DNA of 34,960 nt from Myxococcales bacterium (GCA_014240165.1 JAAZXM010000016.1:32860-67819), one strand, 5' to 3'; shown: positions 25,414-33,287, counted from the first letter of the stretch. Notes: generated from the sequence alone by a model not told the origin. Numbers and translations: made by a program.

Positions 25414-25746
25414 TTGAAGAAGCGTGACATGGAACGATTCAAGAAGCTTCTGGAGGAGCAGCGCGATGAGCTGCTCCATAACGCGCGGAAGACTCTCGGA
25501 GGGGATATCCACCTGGACCCCGACGATTTTCCCGATGAGATCGATACCGCCTCGTCGGAGATGAACCTGGCCTTCCAGGGCCGGCTCCGCGAGCGCGAGC
25601 GGGGCTTGATCACGAAAATCAATCAGGCATTGCAGAAGATCACCGACGGCATCTACGGCGAGTGCGAATCCTGCGGCGAGCAGATTTCGCTCAAACGCAT
25701 CAAGGCACGCCCGGTGGCCGAGCTGTGCATCGACTGCAAATCCTAG
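25414..25746 (+). CDS. dksA: RNA polymerase-binding transcription factor DksA
   Basis: A 110-residue DksA/TraR protein. The coiled-coil tip carries D-E-I-D-T-A, matching the DxxDxA motif that enters the RNA polymerase secondary channel, and the C4 zinc finger reads CESCG...CIDC. It should act with ppGpp in the stringent response. I chose TTG 25414 because AGAGGA lies 7 bases upstream; ATG 25429 would give 105 residues. It is shorter than E. coli DksA (151 residues), as in many non-gamma lineages. Confidence 0.9.
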   Translation: MKKRDMERFKKLLEEQRDELLHNARKTLGGDIHLDPDDFPDEIDTASSEMNLAFQGRLRERERGLITKINQALQKITDGIYGECESCGEQISLKRIKARPVAELCIDCKS

Positions 25747-25804
25747 CAGGAGCAGTTCGAGCGCCGGAACGCCTAAGGGCGGAAACTCTGGACGGGGAGG
25801 GCCC

Positions 25805-26866
25805 GTGGCGAGCGCCGCGCCCATGGCCGAGCTGGTGCTCGGGATCGAGAGTTCTTGCGACGAGATGGCGGCCTCCGTGGTCCGCTCGGGTCGCCAGGTG
25901 CTGTCCAGTGTGGTCTCGAGCCAGGACGAAGTGCACGCGCCCTACGGTGGCGTCGTGCCCGAGTTGGCTTCCCGAGATCACGCCCGGGTGGTTTCCGGGG
26001 TTGCCGAGGCGGCGCTCTCCGAGGCCGCCGTGGATCTCGAAGCTCTGGACGGGATCGCTGTGACGGCGGGGCCCGGGCTGGTGGGCTCGCTCCTGGTGGG
26101 TCTTTCATTTGCCAAGGCCCTGGCCTACCGCGCGCGCTGCCCCCTGGTCGCGGTGCACCACCTGGCCGGGCACCTGGCGGCAGCGGAACTCGCCGACGAG
26201 AAACTCGAGGCGCCCTACCTGGGGTTGGTGGTTTCCGGTGGGCATACCGCGCTCTACCGGGTGGAGTCCGATGTCGAGCCGCGGCTGCTGGGCCAGACCC
26301 TGGACGACGCCGTAGGGGAAGCATTCGACAAGGTGGCCAAGCTCTTGGGCCTGGGTTTTCCGGGCGGGCCCGCGGTATCGCGCGTGGCGGAGAACGGCGA
26401 CCCCGAAGCAGTGAATTTTCCCCGGCCCATGGCGAAGAAGGCTGGGCTCGATTTTTCATACAGTGGTCTCAAAACCGCGGTGGCGCTGGAAGTGGCGCGC
26501 CGCGGAGGGACCGAGGCGCTGAGCGAAGCGGCGGTGGCCGATGTCGCGGCGTCCTTCGAGGCTGCGGCGGTGGAATCCCTGGTCGTGCGCGCGCGGCGCG
26601 CGCTGCGCGGCGAGGGATTGGAGCGGATCGCCGTGGTGGGCGGGGTGGCGGCCAACCGGCGACTGCGGGTCGAACTCGGGGCCCAGGGCGAGCGCGAGGG
26701 GTTTGGCGTGACTTTCCCGCCCCCGGCCCTGTGTACCGACAACGCGGTCATGATCGCCGCCGCGGGCGCCCGGTTGCTGGGCCGAGGTGAGTCCGACGGC
26801 CTGGATCTCGGGGCTTTCTCCCGGGTGCCGGTGGGCGAGGCCCCCTGGCGCCACGGCCCACAGTGA
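25805..26866 (+). CDS. tsaD: tRNA threonylcarbamoyladenosine biosynthesis protein TsaD
   Basis: A 353-residue Kae1/TsaD/YgjD ATPase that transfers threonylcarbamoyl to A37 of ANN-decoding tRNAs. ELVLGIESSCDEMAASVV, the metal-binding HHLAGH (AVHHLAGHLAA), VVSGGHTALYRV and VGGVAANRRLR are all in place, and CTDNAVMIA is near the C-terminus. GTG 25805 has GGGGAGG 5 bases before it; ATG 25823 is a shorter alternative. Its stop overlaps the rsmA start (GTGA), so the two translation-quality genes are coupled. Confidence 0.96.
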   Translation: MASAAPMAELVLGIESSCDEMAASVVRSGRQVLSSVVSSQDEVHAPYGGVVPELASRDHARVVSGVAEAALSEAAVDLEALDGIAVTAGPGLVGSLLVGLSFAKALAYRARCPLVAVHHLAGHLAAAELADEKLEAPYLGLVVSGGHTALYRVESDVEPRLLGQTLDDAVGEAFDKVAKLLGLGFPGGPAVSRVAENGDPEAVNFPRPMAKKAGLDFSYSGLKTAVALEVARRGGTEALSEAAVADVAASFEAAAVESLVVRARRALRGEGLERIAVVGGVAANRRLRVELGAQGEREGFGVTFPPPALCTDNAVMIAAAGARLLGRGESDGLDLGAFSRVPVGEAPWRHGPQ

Positions 26867-27714
26867 GCGCCGCCCCGGGCGGCGGGGTCCGGGCGATTCT
26901 CTCTCGGCGCGGCCTTCGCCTCAGCCGGGATCGAGGCCAGAATTTTCTCACCGACGAGGGCCTGGCCGATCGCTTGGCGGGGTTGGCGGGGGTGGGGGCC
27001 GATGATCGGGTGATCGAGATCGGCACCGGGCTCGGGGTATTGACCCGGGCGCTGGCGCGCCGCGCAGGCCAGGTGGTCAGCATCGAAATCGATTCCGGGC
27101 TGGTGGCTGCCCTGCGTGAGGAGTCGCTGCTGCCGGCCGATGTCGAGTTGCTCCACGCAGACGCCCTCGCGCTCGACCTGGGCGAACTCATCGGGGAGGG
27201 GGATGCGCCTGTTCGGGTCGTGGCCAACCTGCCGTATTCCGCCGCGACCCCGTTGTTGCGCCGATTGCTGGATTTGCGTGGCCGCCTGGTCGATTGGTCG
27301 GTGATGCTTCAGCGCGAGGTGGCAGCGCGCATCGTCGCGTCGCCGGGCAGCCGAGACTACGGCTCCTTCGCCGTGCTTCATCATCTCACGGTGGATGCCG
27401 AGGTACTTCAGGAACTGCCGCCGGGGAGTTTCTTTCCGGCACCCGAGGTGACCTCCAGTTTCGTGCGCATGTGGCCTCGCCGGACGCCGTTGCTCGGGCC
27501 CGGAGAACTCGGCCATGTGGAGCGGGTGGTGCGGGCGGCCTTTGCCCAGCGGCGCAAGACCCTGGTGAACTGCCTGCGGGCGGGGAGCGGGCTGGCGGGT
27601 GGGGATCGCGGGGCGATCGAAGCCGCACTCGCCGAGGCGGGGATCGACCCCCAGGACCGCGCCGAGCGAGTGGAGCCCGAGCGTTTATTGGCCCTGGCCC
27701 GGGCCCTGGGCTGA
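26863..27714 (+). CDS. rsmA: 16S rRNA dimethyladenosine transferase RsmA (KsgA)
   Basis: A 283-residue SAM-dependent methyltransferase that dimethylates two adenosines near the 3' end of 16S rRNA. Motifs are DRGQNFLTDEGLADRL, the SAM loop VIEIGTGLGVLTRAL, HADALALDL, the catalytic NLPYSAATPLL, and the C-terminal FAQRRKTLVNCLR. The GTG start overlaps the tsaD stop by 4 bases. Nothing is missing relative to the family. Confidence 0.95.
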   Translation: MSAAPGGGVRAILSRRGLRLSRDRGQNFLTDEGLADRLAGLAGVGADDRVIEIGTGLGVLTRALARRAGQVVSIEIDSGLVAALREESLLPADVELLHADALALDLGELIGEGDAPVRVVANLPYSAATPLLRRLLDLRGRLVDWSVMLQREVAARIVASPGSRDYGSFAVLHHLTVDAEVLQELPPGSFFPAPEVTSSFVRMWPRRTPLLGPGELGHVERVVRAAFAQRRKTLVNCLRAGSGLAGGDRGAIEAALAEAGIDPQDRAERVEPERLLALARALG

Positions 27715-27752
27715 GCTTGCGCTCGGCCGCTGGGGGTCGCACTGTCCCCCTC

Positions 27753-28037
27753 ATGGAAGAGGCCCATATCCTGGAGACCCTGCTGGATCTCGCCGGAGAG
27801 GCGGGCATGAAGGTGCGCACCGGCGGCCGGGCGAAGCTGGGCGAGGATCTGCCTCCGGTGGCGAGTGGCGTATGCCGGGTGCGGGGGGAACTCTGGGTGG
27901 TTCTCGCGGCGTCGGATGCGGTTCCGGTCCAAATCGAAACCCTGGCTGTGGCGCTTCGGCAACACGCGGGTGAGTTGCTCGAGAGCCGCCACCTTCCGCC
28001 CGCAGTCCGCGCTCATCTCGAGCCCCAAGGGGATTGA
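27753..28037 (+). CDS. small conserved-looking hypothetical protein
   Basis: A 94-residue protein I do not recognise. It starts EEAHILETLLDLAGEAGMKV, then RTGGRAKLGEDLPPVASGVC and RVRGELWVVLAASD, and ends in a charged helix. It has no signal peptide or membrane segment. The alternation of short strands and helices suggests a compact folded domain. It lies 38 bases after rsmA in the same direction, so it may be co-transcribed. The codon pattern and a complete frame from ATG to TGA support a real gene, with no function to assign. Confidence 0.6.
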   Translation: MEEAHILETLLDLAGEAGMKVRTGGRAKLGEDLPPVASGVCRVRGELWVVLAASDAVPVQIETLAVALRQHAGELLESRHLPPAVRAHLEPQGD

Positions 28038-28163
28038 GTTCGGTTTTTCTTGACGCCCCCGCGCCACCGGGCGAAACTGCTCCTGTCGAGGGGCACCGCA
28101 GGGCGCGGGCTCTATCGAGGATCCACCCGGAACCCAAGAAAAATACCCGGGCACCACAGGCCC

Positions 28164-28392
28164 GGAAGATTTGAGAGAGGCCTCTCCAGCACTCCGAAAA
28201 CGCTTGGATCCTGAGCGCCCCTGGGCGCACTCGCCCCGTGACCGGGCCGCCTGCACCGACCGCAGGCCCCGGAGAGCATGGCGGGAAAAAGGGACCGGGA
28301 CGGGGGTGAGGGAAGATTGGCAGGGCCCGAAGCCGCGTATACCCGCAGAATTTGTTGCGCGCGTAGGCGGAGAGCCCATTCCCGATCTTGCC
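28164..28392 (+). ncRNA. candidate structured RNA before panB (6S-like architecture)
   Basis: The ends can pair: GGAAGAT (28164-28170) with ATCTT-g-CC (28385-28392), then GG-c-CTCTCC (28179-28187) with GGAGAGCC (28369-28376). Inside, CTCGCCCCGT (28230-28239) pairs with ACGGGGGTGAG (28290-28300), enclosing CCGGG/CCCGG and the perfect tip hairpin GCCTGC-ACCGACC-GCAGGC (28249-28267). The unpaired flanks between closing and central stems form a large bubble, and a strong terminator follows 4 bases later. A closing stem, open centre and long tip at about 230 nt resemble 6S RNA, but no 6S sequence signature was confirmed. A panB leader element is the alternative. Confidence 0.35.
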
Positions 28393-28395
28393 CAA

Positions 28396-28428
28396 GCGCC
28401 CCCGGAATTTTGCGGGAGGCGCTTTTTT
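28396..28428 (+). terminator. intrinsic terminator between the structured region and panB
   Basis: GCGCC-CCCG (28396-28404) pairs with CGGG-A-GGCGC (28413-28422) across a loop of 8 bases and is followed at once by six T. This is a classic rho-independent terminator on the plus strand, about 80 bases before the panB ATG. It either ends an upstream small RNA or acts as an attenuator in the panB leader. Confidence 0.8.
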
Positions 28429-28510
28429 ATTTTCCGATCGCTCGTCGGTGCAGTCTCGCATCAAGCGCAAGCAAGCCAGACACCGGGCCCCAGCTTGGAG
28501 GCTACTCGCC

Positions 28511-29338
28511 ATGTCGACGGTTACCGCTTCAGCCCGCCGAGAGCATCGAATCACGGTGCAATCCCTCGCCCAGCGCAAAGAGCGCGGCGATCCCTTCACC
28601 ATGCTCACCGCGTACGATTTTACGTTCGCGCGAATCTTCGATGGCGCGGGGATCGACCTGCTGCTGGTGGGGGATTCCCTGGGCAACGTGGTGCAGGGCC
28701 ACGACACGACCCTGCCCGTGACCCTGGACGAAGTGCTCTACCACACCCGGATGGTCGCCCGGGGCGCGAACCGCGCCCTGGTGGTGGCCGATCTGCCCTT
28801 TGGCAGCTACCAGGTGGGCCCCGAGGACGCCGTGCGCAGCGCGATTCGCTGCGTGAAGGAAGCCGGCGCCCAGGCGGTGAAACTCGAGGGGGGAACCACG
28901 GTGGCCAGCAGTATTGAGCGCATCGTACGCGCCCAGGTGCCCGTGATGGGGCACGTCGGCCTGACCCCTCAATCCGTCAACGCCATGGGGGGCTATCGCG
29001 TCCAGGGGCGGGGCGAAGCCGGCCGCGCCCAGGTGCTCGAGGATGCCCGCGCTGTGCAGGAGGCGGGTGCGTTCGCGGTGGTGCTCGAGGGTATCCCGGC
29101 AGATCTCGGCACGGAAATCAGCGCCGAACTGTGCATTCCCACGATCGGAATCGGGGCGGGGCCGGGTTGTGATGGCCAGGTGCTCGTAATGCACGACATG
29201 CTGGGGCTGGGCGATTCGCCGCCGAGTTTCGTGAAGCAGTACGCCCCGCTGGGCGCATTGGCCGCCGAAGCCGCCAAAGCCTTTGCCGAAGAGGTGGAGA
29301 ACCGGAAATTCCCGGACTCCATGCACTCGTACCGCTGA
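28511..29338 (+). CDS. panB: 3-methyl-2-oxobutanoate hydroxymethyltransferase
   Basis: A 275-residue PanB that makes ketopantoate from ketoisovalerate and methylene-tetrahydrofolate, the first step to pantothenate and coenzyme A. FTMLTAYDFTFARIFDGAG and LLVGDSLGNVVQGHDTTLPV carry the Mg and substrate contacts; VKLEGG, MGHVGLTPQSVNAMGGYRVQ and IPTIGIGAGPGCDGQVLV follow in order. The ATG at 28511 has GGAGG 9 bases upstream. panC follows after 24 bases. Confidence 0.96.
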   Translation: MSTVTASARREHRITVQSLAQRKERGDPFTMLTAYDFTFARIFDGAGIDLLLVGDSLGNVVQGHDTTLPVTLDEVLYHTRMVARGANRALVVADLPFGSYQVGPEDAVRSAIRCVKEAGAQAVKLEGGTTVASSIERIVRAQVPVMGHVGLTPQSVNAMGGYRVQGRGEAGRAQVLEDARAVQEAGAFAVVLEGIPADLGTEISAELCIPTIGIGAGPGCDGQVLVMHDMLGLGDSPPSFVKQYAPLGALAAEAAKAFAEEVENRKFPDSMHSYR

Positions 29339-29362
29339 TCGCGAGGCGCTGCCCGGTTTTCG

Positions 29363-30256
29363 ATGTCGACCCTCCCTGTCGTCACCACTGTGCGCGAACT
29401 CCAGGCGCAGGCTGACGCCGAGCGAGCGGCTGGGCGCCGCATTGCCTTGGTGCCCACCATGGGGGCGCTCCATGCGGGCCATCTCTCCCTGGTGACCGAA
29501 GCGCGCCGGCAGGCCGACGTGGTCTGGATGTCGATCTTTGTCAATCCCACCCAATTCAACGATCCGAAGGACTTCGAGGGTTATCCGGTAGACATGAAGC
29601 GGGACCTCGCCCTGGCGGCGGAGCACGGCGTAGATCTTGTTTTCTCGCCCCTGGCGGCAGAGCTTTATCCCGAGGGCGCCCAGACCTGGGTGGAGGTGAG
29701 CGAGTTGGCCGAGCCCCTATGCGGGGCGAGCCGCCCCGGGCATTTTCGGGGTGTGACCACCGTGGTGGCCAAGTTGCTGCTGGCGGCGCGTCCCCATGTG
29801 GCGGTCTTCGGCCAGAAGGATTTCCAACAATGCGCGGTGATCCGCCGGATGGCGAGCGACCTGGGTTTCGGGGTGGAGATCGTGGCGGCCCCCACGGTGC
29901 GCGAGCCCGACGGGTTGGCGCTTTCCAGCCGTAACGTCCACCTGGGGCCCGAGGCCCGGCGCCAGGCCCTGGCTCTTGTCCGGGCCCTGGACGCAGCCGA
30001 GCAGGCCGTGGCCCAGGGCGAGCGGGGGCGGGACGCGCTGCTCGCCGGGGTTCACGCCGAGATCGGCCAGGCGTCCCTGGCCCAGATCGACTACGCCGAG
30101 ATCCGCGACCCGGAAACCCTGGAGATCTCGCCCGGACAACTGGCGGGCCCGAGCCTGCTGGCCCTGGCGGTGAATTTCGCGGCCGATGGGCCCGGCCAGG
30201 GCGCCCCGGTCCGTCTCATCGACAACCGGGTACTCACCCCGGGCCCCGCCGCCTGA
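29363..30256 (+). CDS. panC: pantoate-beta-alanine ligase
   Basis: A 297-residue pantothenate synthetase that joins pantoate and beta-alanine at the cost of ATP. The HIGH-like motif is VPTMGALHAGHLSLV, then FVNPTQFN, FGQKDFQQ and the KMSKS-like region PDGLALSSRNVHL. Length is normal. Its stop lies inside a perfect 7-bp GC hairpin (30248-30266). The panD gene, which makes beta-alanine, is not in the window. Confidence 0.96.
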   Translation: MSTLPVVTTVRELQAQADAERAAGRRIALVPTMGALHAGHLSLVTEARRQADVVWMSIFVNPTQFNDPKDFEGYPVDMKRDLALAAEHGVDLVFSPLAAELYPEGAQTWVEVSELAEPLCGASRPGHFRGVTTVVAKLLLAARPHVAVFGQKDFQQCAVIRRMASDLGFGVEIVAAPTVREPDGLALSSRNVHLGPEARRQALALVRALDAAEQAVAQGERGRDALLAGVHAEIGQASLAQIDYAEIRDPETLEISPGQLAGPSLLALAVNFAADGPGQGAPVRLIDNRVLTPGPAA

Positions 30257-30325
30257 AGGAGGCGGCCCTGCCGGGCAGCCCCGGCAAGATTGCTCGGCGA
30301 ACGCGTCCGTTTTCGGGAGCCGAGC
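30248..30325 (+). repeat. cluster of three perfect hairpins between panC and smpB
   Basis: Three inverted repeats lie end to end: GCCGCCT-gaagg-AGGCGGC (30248-30266, over the panC stop), GCCGGG-cagc-CCCGGC (30270-30285) and GCTCGGC...GCCGAGC (30292-30298 with 30319-30325, 20-base loop). None is followed by a T-run, so simple intrinsic termination is not supported. They may stabilise the panC mRNA end or affect read-through into smpB. Confidence 0.5.
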
Positions 30326-30341
30326 GCTAGGCTTGGCCGCC

Positions 30342-30833
30342 ATGGCTGAGGACGGCATCAAGAACATCGCGCGCAATCGCCGGGCCCGGCACGAATACGA
30401 GGTGATCGAGACCTTCGAGGCGGGCATCGCCCTGGTGGGCCCGGAGGTCAAGAGCCTGCGCGCGGGGCGCGCCAACTTGGGCGATGCCTACGGGGTGGTG
30501 CGCGGCAACGCCTGCTGGCTCGAAAAGCTCCACATCAGCCCCTATGAGCCCGCCACCCGGGAAAACCCCGAGCCCCAGCGCCCGCGCCAATTGCTGCTCC
30601 ACCGCCGCGAAATCCGAAAAATCTATTCGAGGGTGGCTGAGCGAGGCCTGACCCTGATCCCTCTCAGCCTTTATTTCAAGCATGGCCTCGCCAAGGTGGA
30701 ACTCGCCCTGGTGCGGGGTAAGCGGGTGCGGGATAAGCGCGAGGACATCAAGCGCCGGGACGCCGACCGCGAGGCCGATCGGGCGATGCGCGGGCGGGGC
30801 GGCGCGGGAGGACGGCGCGGCCGCGGGGGCTGA
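30342..30833 (+). CDS. smpB: SsrA-binding protein SmpB
   Basis: A 163-residue SmpB, which delivers tmRNA to stalled ribosomes. The order IARNRRARHEYEVIETFEAG, ALVGPEVKSLRAGRANLGDA, the ISPYEPAT strand, LLLHRREIRKI, LIPLSLYFKHGLAKVELALV and GKRVRDKREDIKRRD matches the family. The tail ends in about 20 Gly/Arg residues, more glycine-rich than usual but still basic. Its RNA partner ssrA lies about 1.9 kb downstream on the same strand. Confidence 0.95.
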   Translation: MAEDGIKNIARNRRARHEYEVIETFEAGIALVGPEVKSLRAGRANLGDAYGVVRGNACWLEKLHISPYEPATRENPEPQRPRQLLLHRREIRKIYSRVAERGLTLIPLSLYFKHGLAKVELALVRGKRVRDKREDIKRRDADREADRAMRGRGGAGGRRGRGG

Positions 30834-30861
30834 ATTTCGCTCTTTCATTCCCCTGAAATTC
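30832..30861 (+). repeat. AT-rich inverted repeat at the end of smpB
   Basis: GAATTTC (30832-30838) and GAAATTC (30855-30861) form a perfect 7-bp inverted repeat with a 16-base loop, beginning in the smpB stop codon. It stands out against GC-rich surroundings. No T-run follows, so a protein-binding site or mRNA end structure is as likely as a terminator. Confidence 0.4.
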
Positions 30862-31009
30862 GGCCTGGGCTGGAATCATCGCGCACGCCTGGAACGGGCC
30901 CGGCTCCTGGGTCTCTGCCGGTTTGCCCGGAGGCGCTCATCGCCCGCCCAATCGAAAAAATCTTCGGCTGGCCCTTCTGTTGAGTCCCCATTTGCCGATA
31001 CGAAGAGTG

Positions 31010-32626
31010 ATGTCTCTCACCCGTTTGATACGCGACCAGTTGGCAGCGAATCACCGCATTGCTGCAGCGGTCGTCGAGGTGCTCGCCGAATCCGGCGAGG
31101 CCGCGCTCCGGGCTCGGGCCCTGCGCGCCCTGGGCGAGGAGGCGCCCGCCATTCACCAGGTGGGTCGCTGGATCGCTCCGAAGCGTCTGATCGCCATGTT
31201 CGAGGCCGCCGCGCTGAGTCGCAACCAGGCCCGGCGGGCCGGGCAGCGACTGGTGGGCCCCAGCGGCGTCGGGTTTGCGCTCTGCTACAGCGGGCTGACC
31301 ACCCCGGAGAAGGCCTACCGCCATATTGACGACCTGCTGGCCCGGGAAACCGGCGCAGGTCGCTATGCCACTGACTCTCTTGTAGATCGCTGTGCTCGCG
31401 TGGTGTTCGACCCCACGCGCAAGGACGTCGACCCCCGTGATGTTTGGCCGGCTGAGCTCGGCCCCGCGGTTTGCGGGATGCGGGAGGGAATGCTCGAAGC
31501 GATTCCCACGCTTTTTGGGCTTCTGCCCGCCACGGTGCGCGAAACCCAATGCGGCTTCGCGGGCGCCCAGCATTGCGAGTTCGAAGTGCGCTGGAGCCAT
31601 ATGCCGCGCCGAGGGCTGGTGCTGGGGACCCTGCTCGGTGCGCTGTTGGCCGCGGGCCTTGTCGGGCTCACCGGGCTTTCGCTGCCCGTGCTGATTGTGG
31701 GTGCTCCCTTGCTGATGGTGCTGGGCGCTGCGTCGGGGCGAGCGCTGGACCTTGCGCATCAACTCGAAGCCGTCGGCGGCGCGCGTCGCGGCCAGTTGGC
31801 CTTGCTCGAACAATTCGATTCGGGATTGGCCGAGCGCATGGACGACCTGGCGCGGCTCAGCGATCCCCCGGCAGCATCCGACACGTCCATGGGCGAGGGC
31901 GAAGGCCTGGTGCCCATCTCCCAGGCCGTGCAGCCGAGGTCGAGTGCGGGTGTCGTGATGGCGGGCGCTATGAGCCAGGCTTCGACGGAGTTGCAGCAGG
32001 CCGCCGCCGCGCTGGGAAGTGAATTGAGCGAGCTGAAAGTCCGCATGGCCGAAGGCCAACCGGCGCCCGCCGAGTGGGGCGAGGGGCTGGGCAATTGTGC
32101 GATGCAGAGCCGCCGGATCGAAGAGGCCGCCGCGCTCCTCACCCGTGCCGTGGGCGGGCGGGGTGAACGCGACGAGCGGGATATGAAGGAACTCGTGGAG
32201 AGTGCCTTGGCGCGTTTTCAGGCGGGCCTGTCCGCGGACTTCTCGGTGGATCTGGATCTCGAGAGTGAACTGACCCCGATCGCCTGCGATGCGGGACAGA
32301 TCGAGTACGTGGTGCAGCAACTGCTCGCGAACGCCCGGGGCGCATCGGGCGGCGATCCCGAGGCCAAGGTGCGCGTGTTGCTGAGGGCGGCGCCTGGCGG
32401 CATCGAATTGGTGGTGGAGGATGATGGTGAAACCCTGGAGGCCGATGCCATTGACCGGATCTTCGACCCCTTCGTCGAGGATGCGCCCGATCGATCCGGC
32501 CCGGCCCAATCGCTGCCCGCCTGCCTGCGTATCGTGGAAGGCCACGGGGGCGAGTTTGCCGTTCAGCCGGTGGGCGAGCGCGGCAACCGCGTCTCGTTCG
32601 TGCTGCCCGCCCAGCCGCCGAGCTGA
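31010..32626 (+). CDS. membrane protein with V4R/HNOB-like sensor and degenerate histidine-kinase ATPase domain
   Basis: A 538-residue protein in three parts. Residues 1-200 are a helical, probably cytoplasmic sensor ending TQCGFAGAQHCEFEVRW, with Cys at 181 and 189; this C-x7-C plus Trp ending recalls V4R and haem-NO-binding-like domains. Two hydrophobic segments follow at about 202-245. Residues 300-390 are helical/coiled but contain no His in a plausible H-box. The C-terminal domain resembles HATPase_c: N441 in LLANARGAS and D472-G473, but the second glycine of DxGxG is lost (EDDGETL) and the G2 box is weak. It may be a pseudokinase or ATP-binding scaffold. No response regulator is adjacent. 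ATG 31010 is preferred over longer frames, whose extra residues look non-coding. Confidence 0.65.
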   Translation: MSLTRLIRDQLAANHRIAAAVVEVLAESGEAALRARALRALGEEAPAIHQVGRWIAPKRLIAMFEAAALSRNQARRAGQRLVGPSGVGFALCYSGLTTPEKAYRHIDDLLARETGAGRYATDSLVDRCARVVFDPTRKDVDPRDVWPAELGPAVCGMREGMLEAIPTLFGLLPATVRETQCGFAGAQHCEFEVRWSHMPRRGLVLGTLLGALLAAGLVGLTGLSLPVLIVGAPLLMVLGAASGRALDLAHQLEAVGGARRGQLALLEQFDSGLAERMDDLARLSDPPAASDTSMGEGEGLVPISQAVQPRSSAGVVMAGAMSQASTELQQAAAALGSELSELKVRMAEGQPAPAEWGEGLGNCAMQSRRIEEAAALLTRAVGGRGERDERDMKELVESALARFQAGLSADFSVDLDLESELTPIACDAGQIEYVVQQLLANARGASGGDPEAKVRVLLRAAPGGIELVVEDDGETLEADAIDRIFDPFVEDAPDRSGPAQSLPACLRIVEGHGGEFAVQPVGERGNRVSFVLPAQPPS

Positions 32627-32633
32627 TTTTTCG

Positions 32634-32676
32634 CTGAGGGCGGCGAGGCTCCAGCCCCGCTCCTCAGAAGTGTTTT
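32634..32676 (+). terminator. intrinsic terminator after the kinase-like gene
   Basis: CTGAGG-GCGG and CCGC-t-CCTCAG pair (32634-32643 with 32657-32667), with an inner GGCT-cc-AGCC; TGTTTT follows at 32671-32676. It separates the kinase-like gene from ssrA. Confidence 0.65.
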
Positions 32677-32725
32677 CCTGAACCGCTTGGCCACAACGGG
32701 CGGGGCTTGTATCCTTGAAAGCTGT

Positions 32726-33092
32726 GGGGGCGATCTGGCTTCGACGGGTGGTCGAAGGTGGGCGCTGCGTGCCGAGATGGTCGTGCTCTCGTTAATCAGA
32801 CGGCAAAGTTGGTAACTTTTAGATGCCGACGATAACTACGCACTCGCTGCCTAGCTGAAACTAGGTTAGCGACTCCCGTCCGTGACGCCTTCTATCGGGT
32901 CGCGGGAGTCATCAGAAGGCTGGTCACGGGCCGTTTCTCGGCCGCATCCCGTGACGAGACCCATGTCGAGATAGGGTGAAGGTTCTCCGAGACCTCGCGA
33001 CTGCCGATCCCGAATTTGAGCGAGGACTACGCACGTAGACGCGCTGATTGGACACCATGCGGACGCGGGTTCGATTCCCGCCGCCTCCACCA
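32726..33092 (+). ncRNA. ssrA: transfer-messenger RNA (tmRNA)
   Basis: One-piece tmRNA of about 367 nt. The 5' end GGGGGCGATCTGGCTTCGAC pairs with CGCCTCC before the encoded CCA end, and the T-arm GCGGGTTCGATTCCCGC is intact. The tag frame at 32825-32854 reads ADDNYALAA and then TAG; the C-terminal ALAA is the usual ClpXP degron. The exact resume codon may be GCC or the GAT before it. UAG is a less common tag stop than UAA. Pseudoknot-rich sequence fills the rest. Together with SmpB it rescues stalled ribosomes. A weak -10-like TGTATC lies 12 bases before the 5' end. Confidence 0.97.
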
Positions 33093-33257
33093 CTTTCTGC
33101 TGCTTTGCCGGGCAGTTGCAAAACGGCTCGCCACACGCGGGACAGCTGCGGGACGAATCGGCTGCCGCAGACGCTGCGCGATCATGCCCCGCAGGCGCTT
33201 GCGCGTGTGGAATCTCGAGGTGGAATTCGGCTCCAGTATCGCGCCAGCGTGCGCTTC

Positions 33258-33287
33258 TTGACACTTTCAACGTGAGGCAGTCATAGT
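33258..33287 (+). promoter_or_regulatory. candidate sigma-70-type promoter
   Basis: TTGACA (33258-33263) matches the -35 consensus exactly; CATAGT (33282-33287) matches four of six -10 positions with an 18-base spacer. It lies about 65 bases before the ATG at 33351 and is the best-looking promoter in this part of the window. Confidence 0.4.

Larger units (their letters stand above)
28038..28510. other. 473-base gene-free region upstream of panB
   Basis: No coding sequence is supported here. From the left it holds a TTGACG hexamer at about 28049-28054, a perfect hairpin at 28147-28165 (CCGGGC, loop ACCACAG, GCCCGG), the structured segment 28164-28392 and the intrinsic terminator 28396-28428, then about 80 bases of panB leader with GGAGG at 28497-28501. 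Confidence 0.6.

Noticed and set aside
30845..32545. 566-codon open frame on the minus strand opposite the kinase-like gene
   Set aside because: Composition is shadow-like (His/Gln/Arg-rich) and no motif is seen; the plus strand has a membrane segment, an N-box and a sensible start.
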